Under the pieces are notes generated by a model, which worked only from the letters and a program-made list of their open reading frames with translations, made no database searches and was not told where the DNA came from. Shown here one piece after another: positions 1-7,707 of a stretch of 43,801 bases of DNA. The DNA is taken from positions 1 through 43,801 of IMG/VR virus record IMGVR_UViG_3300045973_001282, one strand, 5' to 3'. This DNA comes from a virus. The position numbers were made by a program, and so were the translations under genes. How positions within the stretch are numbered: position 1 is the stretch's first letter; the number at the start of each line of letters is the position of its first letter.

Positions 1-601
1 CGACACCAAGACGGACGAGGCCAGCTTCGACGGCCTGGCTCCGCGCATGGGCGCCGTCGCCACCGGCATCACCGGCTCCCAGGTGAAGAGCCACGGCACC
101 GTCACCGGCTCCGACGGCTGCTCGCTCTACATCATCGACTGGGGCGAGAGGGCGGCGCACCTGATCTTCCCGCCCAACACCACGGCCGGCCTCGACGTCC
201 AGGACCTGGGCGAGATCCCGGTCAACGACGCGGACAGCGCCAGCTTCCAGGCCGGCGTCACGGTCTACGAGTGGTTCGTGGGCCTGGCCGTCAAGGACCC
301 GCGCCACATCGCCCGCATCGCCAACATCGACCTCTCCGACTCGCTGGTCGACGCGCCCACCACGGGCAAGCTGTTCGACGACCTGGAGCAGGTCATGTCG
401 AAGATGCCGGAGCCGGGCGGCGCCCAGCGCGTCATCTACTGCCCGCTGGCGCTCTACGCCGGCTTCCTGAAGCAGGCCCGCACCGTGAGCAACCTCGCGC
501 TCTCGATGCAGGACTACCTGGGCAAGCCCACCCCCAGCTTCTGGGGCTACCCCATCCGCCGCTCCGACCAGCTCTCCATCACCGAGGCCACCGTCAGCTA
601 G
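1..601 (+). CDS. Major capsid protein, C-terminal 199 codons (gene split by contig ends)
   Basis: This is the 3' part of the capsid gene that begins at 43271. Joined across the circle it gives a protein of about 330 residues. The first full codon here is at base 2, and the TAG stop is at 599-601. The sequence resembles the GP7 family of major capsid proteins of epsilon15/BPP-1-like podoviruses: a conserved LAPR segment, a region that reads as a GWG-type strand followed by AGL and QDLGE, and a C-terminal YPIRRSDQL segment. It forms the icosahedral shell. An internal ATG at base 47 is not a real start; it is an ordinary Met inside the protein. The cement gene follows after 32 bases. Family assignment is from remembered sequence pattern, not a search. 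Confidence 0.9.
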   Translation, partial: DTKTDEASFDGLAPRMGAVATGITGSQVKSHGTVTGSDGCSLYIIDWGERAAHLIFPPNTTAGLDVQDLGEIPVNDADSASFQAGVTVYEWFVGLAVKDPRHIARIANIDLSDSLVDAPTTGKLFDDLEQVMSKMPEPGGAQRVIYCPLALYAGFLKQARTVSNLALSMQDYLGKPTPSFWGYPIRRSDQLSITEATVS

Positions 602-633
602 TTGCTGACCTGAGCCAGGAAAGGAACCGAACC

Positions 634-1068
634 ATGATCCTCGACTACGACAACGAGTTCACCACCCTCGCCGGGCTGGCCGTCACGGCCGCCGCCATCG
701 GCACCAAGGTGAACGACGCCGGCTCCGGCTACACCCGGGACTGGGCGGCGGGCGAGCCCGTCGCGGCCTACGCGCGCGTCACCGGCGCCGCGGCCTCCAA
801 CCCCACCACCTCGATGACCATCGACATCATCGCGGCGGACAACGCGGCGCTCACCACCAACCCGGTGGTCCTCTCCACCGTCACCGTGCTCGCCGCGGCC
901 CTCGTGGCCAACAGCGTCCACGCGCTGCCGCTGCTCAAGGCCGGCGCCAACAAGCGCTACCTCGGCTGCAAGTTCACCCCGAACGGCGGCAACGCCACCA
1001 CGGGCTCCTTCATCTGCGGGCTCGTGCCCGCCGAGGGCCGCCCCCAGGACGGCGTGAACTTCCTGTAG
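634..1068 (+). CDS. Capsid cement (decoration) protein, Bbp16-like
   Basis: This 144-residue protein starts at an ATG preceded by an AGGAAAGGA ribosome site. It follows the capsid gene directly, the usual place for the protein that stabilises the shell after expansion. Its content fits a beta-rich decoration protein: a short N-terminal helix-like stretch, then Thr/Ala/Val-rich strands and a C-terminal GLVP segment. It resembles the Bbp16 capsid cement family of Bordetella phage BPP-1 and epsilon15-like phages. A strong stem-loop follows 6 bases after the stop, so capsid and cement mRNA may end or be processed there. The in-frame extension upstream into the capsid gene is not used. Confidence 0.75.
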   Translation: MILDYDNEFTTLAGLAVTAAAIGTKVNDAGSGYTRDWAAGEPVAAYARVTGAAASNPTTSMTIDIIAADNAALTTNPVVLSTVTVLAAALVANSVHALPLLKAGANKRYLGCKFTPNGGNATTGSFICGLVPAEGRPQDGVNFL

Positions 1069-1074
1069 TCCCCT

Positions 1075-1111
1075 GACCGGGCCGGCCCTGCAGCTCGGGG
1101 CCGGCTCGGTC
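1075..1111 (+). terminator. Strong stem-loop after the capsid/cement genes
   Basis: A 14-base left arm (1075-1088) pairs with 1098-1111, with a single G-U wobble and a 9-base loop. It lies between the cement gene stop and the next gene. There is no real U-run after it (TCTCCCC), so it may be a partial terminator or an RNA-stabilising 3' end for abundant capsid mRNA rather than a strict intrinsic terminator. Confidence 0.55.
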
Positions 1112-1128
1112 TCCCCTTCGGAGACACC

Positions 1129-1542
1129 ATGACCGCTCAGTTCATCGTCACCAGCGACCCGGGCACCTTCGTCCAGGGCGTCGGCTTCGTCCGCCCCGGC
1201 GAGATGTACACCGCCCCCCCGGGCCACGTCCCGTCCCGCACCGTCCTGCCGGTCAACGCCGAGGCGGTCGCCGAGCTCAAGAAGCTCAAGGACCAGATGC
1301 TCGCCGTCGGCAAGGCGTACCGCGACGAGGCCGCCGTCCAGGGCATCGACGCCGACGACAAGAAGCTCGCCCTGGCGCGCGCCAAGCACGTCGAGAACCA
1401 AGCCAAGGCCATCAAGAGCGAGACCACCCCGGTCGAGCGGAAGGCGCCGGTGGTCGAGAAGGCCCTCTCCCTCGAGCAGCTGGGCCACGCGATGGCCGGC
1501 TCCGACGCTCCCGGCGAGAAGCAGCAGAACCGCAAGCTCTAG
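1129..1542 (+). CDS. Structural-module protein of unknown function
   Basis: This 137-residue protein begins with an ATG preceded by GGAGACACC. The N-terminal 45 residues look like a small beta domain (a TxDPGTF start followed by VRPGEMYTAPPG). Residues 46-85 are rich in Lys, Ala and Glu and look helical, and the C-terminus is charged. I do not recognise a family with confidence. Its position between cement protein and tail adaptor suggests a head-completion or minor head role, but that is only positional inference. The opposite strand carries long shadow ORFs typical of GC-rich coding DNA; they are not genes. Confidence 0.7.
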   Translation: MTAQFIVTSDPGTFVQGVGFVRPGEMYTAPPGHVPSRTVLPVNAEAVAELKKLKDQMLAVGKAYRDEAAVQGIDADDKKLALARAKHVENQAKAIKSETTPVERKAPVVEKALSLEQLGHAMAGSDAPGEKQQNRKL

Positions 1543-1557
1543 GCAAGGAGGCGCCCC

Positions 1558-2253
1558 ATGGCGGAGAGCGACGTCGACATCTGCAACCGAGCGCTCGCCT
1601 CCGTGGGGAGCACCAAGCTCATCGAGGCCCTCGACCAGACCGGCAGCACGGAGGCGGAGCAGTGCCTCCTCTGGTACGAGCGGCTCAGGGACGAGATCCT
1701 CCGGGACCGCGTCTGGAAGTTCGCCACCCGCCGCGCCACCCTGGCGCTGGTGGCGGGCGAGACCCGCACCGACTGGGGCTTCGTCTACGCCCTGCCCAGC
1801 AACTGCCTCCAGGTCCGCGGCCTGGTGCTCCCCGGCGCGCGCAGCCCCTGGATGCTGCAGGGCTACCCCTTCGCCTACTACCAGGGCGCCACCAGCTACA
1901 CCGGCGTCGGCGTACCGGCCTCCAACAAGACCGTGCCCTTCGACATCGAGGCCCGGGTCGACCCGGTCACCGACGAGGTCATCGGCAAGGTCCTCCTCTG
2001 CGACATGGAGAGCGCGGAGCTCGTCTACACCGTCCGCGTCACCAACCCGCAGGCCTTCGACCCTGACTTCGAGGCGGCCCTCGAGCTCTACCTGGCCTCC
2101 AAGCTGGCCCTCGCCCTGCCCAAGGACACGGCCCGCTCCCGCGAGCTGATGAACGAGTACCTGGTCGCCTGCAGGAAGGCCGGCGCCAACTCGGTCAACG
2201 AGGAGACGGCCGACCCCGAGGGCGCCTCCACCTTCGAGGCCTCGAGGCGCTGA
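1558..2253 (+). CDS. Tail adaptor protein (T7 gp11 / tail tubular protein A-like)
   Basis: This 231-residue protein is preceded by AAGGAGGCG. It has the pattern of podoviral tail tubular A/adaptor proteins: an N-terminal ICNRAL helix, a downstream RDEILRDRVWKFATRR helix, then a DWGFVYALPSNCLQVRGL segment that usually precedes the beta-barrel part. In T7-type tails this protein forms the ring joining the portal to the nozzle. The stop overlaps the start of the nozzle gene (TGATG), so the two are translationally coupled, as expected for partners that assemble in sequence. Confidence 0.85.
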   Translation: MAESDVDICNRALASVGSTKLIEALDQTGSTEAEQCLLWYERLRDEILRDRVWKFATRRATLALVAGETRTDWGFVYALPSNCLQVRGLVLPGARSPWMLQGYPFAYYQGATSYTGVGVPASNKTVPFDIEARVDPVTDEVIGKVLLCDMESAELVYTVRVTNPQAFDPDFEAALELYLASKLALALPKDTARSRELMNEYLVACRKAGANSVNEETADPEGASTFEASRR

Positions 2254-4772
2254 TGGCCGAGTTCCGCCAGACCTCCTTCGCCGGCGGCGAGTTCAGCCCG
2301 ACCCTCTGGTCGCGGATGGAGCTCGAGCGCTTCGCCACCGGCCTGCGGACGGCGCGGAACTTCTTCATCACCGAGCACGGCGGCCTGAAGAACCGGGCCG
2401 GCACCGACCTGGTCGATGAGATGCTAGGCAGGACCCGCATCCTGCGGTTCGTCTTCAGCGACAGCCAGAGCTACGTCCTCTGCTTCACCGACCTGAAGCT
2501 CCGCATCTCCAGCCAGGGCGGGATGCTGGAGAGCTCGCCCGGCGTCCTGCTCGAGGTGACCACGCCCTACCTCGAGGCGGACCTGGCGCGGCTCAAGATC
2601 GCCCAGCAGGGCGACATCATCTCGATCACCATGCGCGGCTACGCGCCGCGGGAGCTCCGCCGCTCCTCGCACACCAGCTGGGCGCTGGCCACGGTGGACT
2701 TCACCGCCCCCACGCCGACCTTCACCGCCACCATCGCGGTCCAGGCGCCCACGCTCACCGGCGCCAACGACACCCACCCGGTGAAGGAGTGGCAGTGGGT
2801 GGTCACGGTGCTGGGCCAGGACCTCTCCACCGGCCAGATCACCGAGTCGGCGCCCACCCTGGTCTCCCAGAAGTGGTCGACCACCACGCCGATCTGGAAC
2901 ATGACGACGACCTACGGCGCCGGCGTCCGGGTCTTCTACCAGGGCTCCACCTACGTCTCGACGACGGCCGCCAACCTCGGCTTCCCTCCCACCAACACCA
3001 CCTGGTGGACGAAGGACGTCACCCCGGTGGTCACCATCACCTACGCGCCCCTCGAGGTGCCGGTGGTGCTCTACCCGGACCGCGTGGTGGTGCTGGACTG
3101 GTCCTACGACGGCGCGGGGAAGGGGACCATCCCCAACTGCCGGACCATCGCCTACCGGATCTACCGAGGCCGCAACGGCATCTTCGGCTTCGTCGGCGAG
3201 ACCTCGATCACCGAGTTCCGCGACGACGGCGTCATCCCGGACTTCAGCGTCAACCCGCCCCAGGGGACCGACCCCTTCGCCGTCTACGACGCCAGCGGCG
3301 CGGTGGTGAGCCACGACTACCCGGACGTGGTCACCTACTACAGCCAGCGGCGCTGGTTCGCCCGGCTGGGCCGCCTGCAGGGCTCGACCATCAACGCCTA
3401 CTCCAACTTCGACGTGAGCTCCCCGAGCCGCGCCGACCAGGCCGTCGACTTCACCCTGGCCAGCCGCTCCTTCGAGGAGATCCGCTCGCTGGTGGGGCTC
3501 GACATGCTGGTGCCCCTGACCGCCTCGAGCGAGTGGTCGGTCCGCGGCTCCGGGCGCGAGGAGGTCGTCACCCCCACCTCCATCTTGGCCCGGGTCGGCT
3601 CGGAGAGTGGCTCGAGCTGGTGCGACGCCCTGGTGGTCGACGACATCATCCTGCACGTCACCACCAAGGGCACCCGGGTGCGCGAGCTCGTCTTCGACGC
3701 TGGCCGCGGGCGCTACGCCGGCGGGGACCTAACCGTCTACGCCAAGCACCTCTTCGTCGGCCGCACCATCGTGGACTGGGCCTTCCAGGAGGAGCCCGAC
3801 CACATCATCTGGTGCGTCCTCGACGACGGCGAGCTCGTCAGCCTCACCTACATGCGCGAGCAGCAGCTCTGGGCCTGGACGCGCCACGACACCCAGGGGA
3901 CCGTCGAGGCGGTCTGCGTGGTGCCGGAGACCACCGAGGACCACCTCTACCTGGTGGTGCTCCGCAACGGGCGGCGCTTCCTCGAGCGGATGGCCAGCCG
4001 GGTGGTCACCGACGTGCGCGAGGGGCTCTTCCTCGACTGCGCCCTGTCCTACGACGGCCGCAACACCACCTCGAAGACCCTCACCGTGTCCGGCGGCTCG
4101 ACGTGGGAGCCCGACGACGTGGTGACCATCACCGCCTCGGCCGACACCTTCTCCGCCTCCAACGTCGACGACGCCGTGGTCCTCGACGCCGACGGCTCGC
4201 CGGTCGAGCTCGTCATCACCGGCTACACCAGTTCCACCGTGGTCACCGCGCGCCTCGAGTCGGCGGTCCCGACCGCTTTCCAGGCCCAGGCCACCACCAA
4301 CTGGGCGCTGGCCCAGAACCAGATGAGCGGCCTCGACCACCTCGAGGGGCTCGAGGTCAACGCCCTGGCCGACGGCTCGCCGGCCGGCCCGTTCCTGGTC
4401 TCCGGCGGCACCATCACCCTCGACACCCCGGCGGTCATCGTCCACGCCGGCCTCGGCTACGACCAGGAGGTCGAGACCCTCGACTTCGTCGGCCCGCCCA
4501 AGGCCAACGTCAAGGCCATCACCAACGTCAAGCTGGAGATCGACGGGACCAAGGGCCAGCTCGAGATCGGCGAGAGCCTCACCGACATGCAGGTCTGGGA
4601 TCAGCGGGCCGTCGAGCAGGGCTACGGCCCCATCCCCCTGGAGACCCTCGAGGCCGACGTGCGGCCCACCTCCAAGTGGTCGAGCTCCGGCCGGGTGGCC
4701 ATCCGCAACACCGAGCCCACCCCGGTCACCATCCTGGCGATCACCCGCGAGGCGGACGTGGGGGGCAAGTGA
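2253..4772 (+). CDS. Tail nozzle protein (tail tubular protein B-like) with a carbohydrate-binding-like insert
   Basis: This 839-residue protein opens with the widespread podoviral nozzle signature: a FAGGEFSP motif, then a GLRTARNFF helix and a GGLKNRAGT turn. It closes with the short beta segments typical of nozzle C-termini. The protein forms the distal tail tube through which DNA leaves. Residues about 208-252 look like an inserted CBM5/12-type module: Trp215, a TYGAG turn, VFYQGSTYVS, then Trp251-Trp252. Such modules often bind sugars. The GTGA overlap at the 3' end couples it to the next gene. The size is typical of nozzle proteins with insertions. Confidence 0.85.
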   Translation: MAEFRQTSFAGGEFSPTLWSRMELERFATGLRTARNFFITEHGGLKNRAGTDLVDEMLGRTRILRFVFSDSQSYVLCFTDLKLRISSQGGMLESSPGVLLEVTTPYLEADLARLKIAQQGDIISITMRGYAPRELRRSSHTSWALATVDFTAPTPTFTATIAVQAPTLTGANDTHPVKEWQWVVTVLGQDLSTGQITESAPTLVSQKWSTTTPIWNMTTTYGAGVRVFYQGSTYVSTTAANLGFPPTNTTWWTKDVTPVVTITYAPLEVPVVLYPDRVVVLDWSYDGAGKGTIPNCRTIAYRIYRGRNGIFGFVGETSITEFRDDGVIPDFSVNPPQGTDPFAVYDASGAVVSHDYPDVVTYYSQRRWFARLGRLQGSTINAYSNFDVSSPSRADQAVDFTLASRSFEEIRSLVGLDMLVPLTASSEWSVRGSGREEVVTPTSILARVGSESGSSWCDALVVDDIILHVTTKGTRVRELVFDAGRGRYAGGDLTVYAKHLFVGRTIVDWAFQEEPDHIIWCVLDDGELVSLTYMREQQLWAWTRHDTQGTVEAVCVVPETTEDHLYLVVLRNGRRFLERMASRVVTDVREGLFLDCALSYDGRNTTSKTLTVSGGSTWEPDDVVTITASADTFSASNVDDAVVLDADGSPVELVITGYTSSTVVTARLESAVPTAFQAQATTNWALAQNQMSGLDHLEGLEVNALADGSPAGPFLVSGGTITLDTPAVIVHAGLGYDQEVETLDFVGPPKANVKAITNVKLEIDGTKGQLEIGESLTDMQVWDQRAVEQGYGPIPLETLEADVRPTSKWSSSGRVAIRNTEPTPVTILAITREADVGGK

Positions 4773-5236
4773 GCGGCCTGGTCACCATCCTCCCGGCGAC
4801 GAAGGAGCACGCCCGCCAGATGGCGCCGCTCATGCGCGCCGCCGACCAGGACGAGGTCCGGGCCTCCGGCGGCTACGAGCCCATCGACGCCCTGCTCGAG
4901 GCGCTGGCCTGGTCGGCCGAGGCCTACGCCGGCTTCATCGACGGGGAGCTCGCCTGCCTCTTCGGCATCGTTCCTGGAACCTTCCTGACCGGGGAGGCTG
5001 TCCCGTGGCTCCTCACCTCCAGCGTCGTCCAGCGCAAGCCCCGCGCGTTCCTGCGGGCATCCCGGGAGGTCATCGCCGACTGGATGGGCAAGTACCCCGT
5101 CCTCGTCCAGCAGGTCGACGCCCGCTACGCCCAGGCCCTGCGCTGGGCCGCGCACGTGGGCTTCCAGGTGGAGGCCCCGGTGCCCTGGGGCATCGCCGGT
5201 GAGCCGTTCTGCCGCATCAGCATGAGGAGGAACTGA
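4769..5236 (+). CDS. GNAT-like virion assembly protein (T7 gp13-like)
   Basis: This 155-residue protein has a GTG start overlapping the nozzle stop (GTGA). It has the look of the small acetyltransferase-fold proteins found at this place in T7-like and epsilon15-like phages: an AGFIDGELACLFGI strand pair, an LLTSSVVQRKPRAFLRASREVI helix and a QALRWAAHVGFQVE motif near the C-terminus. In T7 the corresponding gp13 is needed for assembly of the internal core. Whether this copy binds acetyl-CoA cannot be told. No classical QxxGxG/A loop is obvious, so an enzymatic role is doubtful. Confidence 0.7.
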   Translation: MSGLVTILPATKEHARQMAPLMRAADQDEVRASGGYEPIDALLEALAWSAEAYAGFIDGELACLFGIVPGTFLTGEAVPWLLTSSVVQRKPRAFLRASREVIADWMGKYPVLVQQVDARYAQALRWAAHVGFQVEAPVPWGIAGEPFCRISMRRN

Positions 5237-5238
5237 GC

Positions 5239-5817
5239 ATGTGCGAACCCGTCACCCTCGGCATCGCCATCGGCGCGACCGTGCTCGCCGGAGGGGTGAA
5301 GGCCTACGGCGAGTACCAGCAGGGCGAGGCCGCGGCCAAGGCCGCCCAGCAGCAGGCCACCATGGAGCGCGCCGCCGCGGCAGACGCCCTGCAGCGCGGC
5401 GCCACCGAGCAGGGAAGGGCGCGCACCGCCGGCTCCCAGGCCATCGGCGAGAACGTGGCCGCCCTGGCCGCCGCCGGCGTCGACGTGCAGGCCGGCTCGG
5501 CCGGTGCCTCCCTCGCTGACACCCGGTCCCAGTCCGAGCTCGACGTGGGCACCATCCGCTCCAACGCGGCGCGGGCCGCCTGGGGCCACGACGTCCAGGC
5601 CGGGCAGCTCGACTACTCCGCCAAGAACGCCCGCTACCAGGCGAAGCTGGCCATGGCGGGCACCTTCCTCGGGACCGCGGCCAGCGTCGCCTCCATCGCC
5701 GGCGCGGCGCCCAAGGGCGCTCCGGCCGGAGCAGCCCCCACCGCCAGCGGCATGGGCGGCCCGACCTTCGGCGCCGAAGGCTACTACGTCAACATGCCCA
5801 CCAAGATCGGCAGGTAG
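5239..5817 (+). CDS. Internal virion (ejection) protein, T7 gp14-like
   Basis: This 192-residue protein has a hydrophobic N-terminus followed by a long Ala/Gln-rich helix (residues about 25-75), a Gly/Ala segment at 140-175 and a short C-terminus. This is typical of gp14-type core proteins that enter the cell envelope first during DNA ejection. AGGAGGAACTGAGC just before the ATG is the ribosome site and overlaps the previous gene's end. The gp14-gp15-gp16 order of T7 is kept here, which supports the call more than the sequence alone. Confidence 0.75.
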   Translation: MCEPVTLGIAIGATVLAGGVKAYGEYQQGEAAAKAAQQQATMERAAAADALQRGATEQGRARTAGSQAIGENVAALAAAGVDVQAGSAGASLADTRSQSELDVGTIRSNAARAAWGHDVQAGQLDYSAKNARYQAKLAMAGTFLGTAASVASIAGAAPKGAPAGAAPTASGMGGPTFGAEGYYVNMPTKIGR

Positions 5818-5820
5818 CCG

Positions 5821-7707
5821 GTGCCCACCGTCCGCGTCTACCAGCCGCAGGTCCAGCAGGCGGCCCTCCCGTCGCCCCGCATCATCCAGGGGGACACCTC
5901 CGGCTACGACGCCCTGGCCCGCGGCCTGGGCACGGTGGCCTCGGTGGCCAAGCAGCAGGCGGACCAGGAGATCGAGAAGACCCGGAACGCCCGGCTCATG
6001 GACGCCTACGCCGAGCTGGCCACGGGCCGGCAGGACATCGAGTCGGTGGCCCAGCAGCAGAAGGGGAAGAGCGCCCTCGAGCAGGACCTGGTCAGCCAGA
6101 CCGGCGAGCTGCTCGACAACCACGCGGCCAAGATCACCGACAGCCTGAGCAACGACCAGGAGCTCGTCGACCGCTTCAAGAAGATCCAGCTCGAGCAGAA
6201 GATGCAGCTGCGCGGCACGGTCGAGCGCCACGTCACCACCGAGAGCGAGAACTACCAGAAGGTCTCCTTCGACACCGCCCTGCAGAAGGCGACCGAAGGC
6301 GCCAAGCGGGAGGCGCTCCTCGGCAACGTGCCGGGCGCCCAGGCCGAGCTCGGGAACCTCCGCGGCGTCATCGACTCCTACGGCGCCGGCCAGGGCTGGG
6401 ACAAGGACACCAGGGACCGGGTGCTCCTCAACGCCACCAGCGCCACGCACGCCGGGGTGGTGAAGGGGCTCCTCGCCGGCGACGCGCCCCGCCCCGACAT
6501 GGCGACCGAGTACCTGCGGACGCACCGCGCCGAGATGACGACGGAGGCGATCAGCACGGCCGAGACCGAGATCCGACCTGCCTCCATGTCGGTGAAGGCG
6601 GAGCAGCAGAAGAGCGCCATCGTGGCCGGCGCGACCGACCCCAAGACCGGCGTCTTCGACCCGGCCAAGGCGCTGGCCGGGGCCGAGGCGCTGCCGGACA
6701 CCGACCTGACGAAGCCGATGGTGCGCCAGCTCGTGCACCAGGCGGTCGCCGCCACCCAGCAGCTGCAGCTGACCGGCGCGGCGCAGGCCGCCTCGGTGAT
6801 CTCCTCCCTCTACGAGCGGAACGGCCACAACCTGCAGGGCGCGGTGGCCACGCCCGAGGGCGCCAAGGCGCTCCTCTTCCTCCAGGACTCGAAGAACGGC
6901 CTGACCGCCCAGCAGCACTGGCAGGCCCTCGAGGCGCTGGCGCACGCCGACATCCAGCGGTCGAAGGCCGAGAGCGCCCAGGCCGAGGACAAGGACGTGG
7001 CCCCCTGGGTGAAGTTCCTGGGCGACACGGCGAGCCCCGAGCAGCAGGAGGCCGTCGCCTCCATGACGCCCGAGGCCTTCACCTCGCTCTACGTCCTCGG
7101 CATCGACCCGAAGACGGGGAAGCAGGTCCGGGATCCGATGCCGGAGAAGTACCGCCCCCAGGCCGCCGCGCACTTCGGCGCCATCAAGCAGAACGGCACC
7201 AAGGAGGCGCTGCCCGAGCAGCTCATCCTCCAGCGGATGCGGGTCCAGCGGCAGGCGCCGGAGGACGGCCCGGGCGTCAAGGCCAACGACCCCTCCACCT
7301 GGTCGACCTCGCAGCAGGTCCGCTTCACCTTCGTGCGCGAGGCCGTGCGGAAGGAGCTCGCCACCTTCCGGGCGCTGAACGAGGGCGCCGCGCCGAAGGA
7401 CCCGCAGGTCTGGCAGGACTGGATCGACAAGTCGATGGTCACCGTGATGACCGAGGGCCGCGTCTACGGCAGCAACGAGCGGAACCTCGCCCTGGTGGCC
7501 ACCGACCCCTCGGCCCAGGCGCACCGGATCGTCGACTTCAAGGGCTCCATCCCGAAGAGCGACCTGACAGTCATCAACGCCGAGATCGCCGCCTACAACG
7601 CCGCCCACCCCACCGCCCCGCTCCCGCTCGACGAGAGCACCCGTCGCAAGGGCTACATCCGCCTCCTTCGCCAGCGGGCCGGCCAGCCGCTCGAGGACCC
7701 CAAGTAG
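5821..7707 (+). CDS. Internal virion (ejection) protein, T7 gp15-like
   Basis: This 628-residue protein starts with GTG three bases after the previous stop. It is almost entirely predicted helix, with many Ala, Glu, Gln and Lys residues, as in gp15-type core proteins that form the periplasmic tunnel. The N-terminus has a conserved-looking QPQVQ stretch and the GYDALARGLGTVASVAKQQAD helix seen in many podoviral ejection proteins. The gene ends immediately before the giant partner (stop 7705-7707, ATG at 7708). No enzymatic motif was found. Confidence 0.75.
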   Translation: MPTVRVYQPQVQQAALPSPRIIQGDTSGYDALARGLGTVASVAKQQADQEIEKTRNARLMDAYAELATGRQDIESVAQQQKGKSALEQDLVSQTGELLDNHAAKITDSLSNDQELVDRFKKIQLEQKMQLRGTVERHVTTESENYQKVSFDTALQKATEGAKREALLGNVPGAQAELGNLRGVIDSYGAGQGWDKDTRDRVLLNATSATHAGVVKGLLAGDAPRPDMATEYLRTHRAEMTTEAISTAETEIRPASMSVKAEQQKSAIVAGATDPKTGVFDPAKALAGAEALPDTDLTKPMVRQLVHQAVAATQQLQLTGAAQAASVISSLYERNGHNLQGAVATPEGAKALLFLQDSKNGLTAQQHWQALEALAHADIQRSKAESAQAEDKDVAPWVKFLGDTASPEQQEAVASMTPEAFTSLYVLGIDPKTGKQVRDPMPEKYRPQAAAHFGAIKQNGTKEALPEQLILQRMRVQRQAPEDGPGVKANDPSTWSTSQQVRFTFVREAVRKELATFRALNEGAAPKDPQVWQDWIDKSMVTVMTEGRVYGSNERNLALVATDPSAQAHRIVDFKGSIPKSDLTVINAEIAAYNAAHPTAPLPLDESTRRKGYIRLLRQRAGQPLEDPK

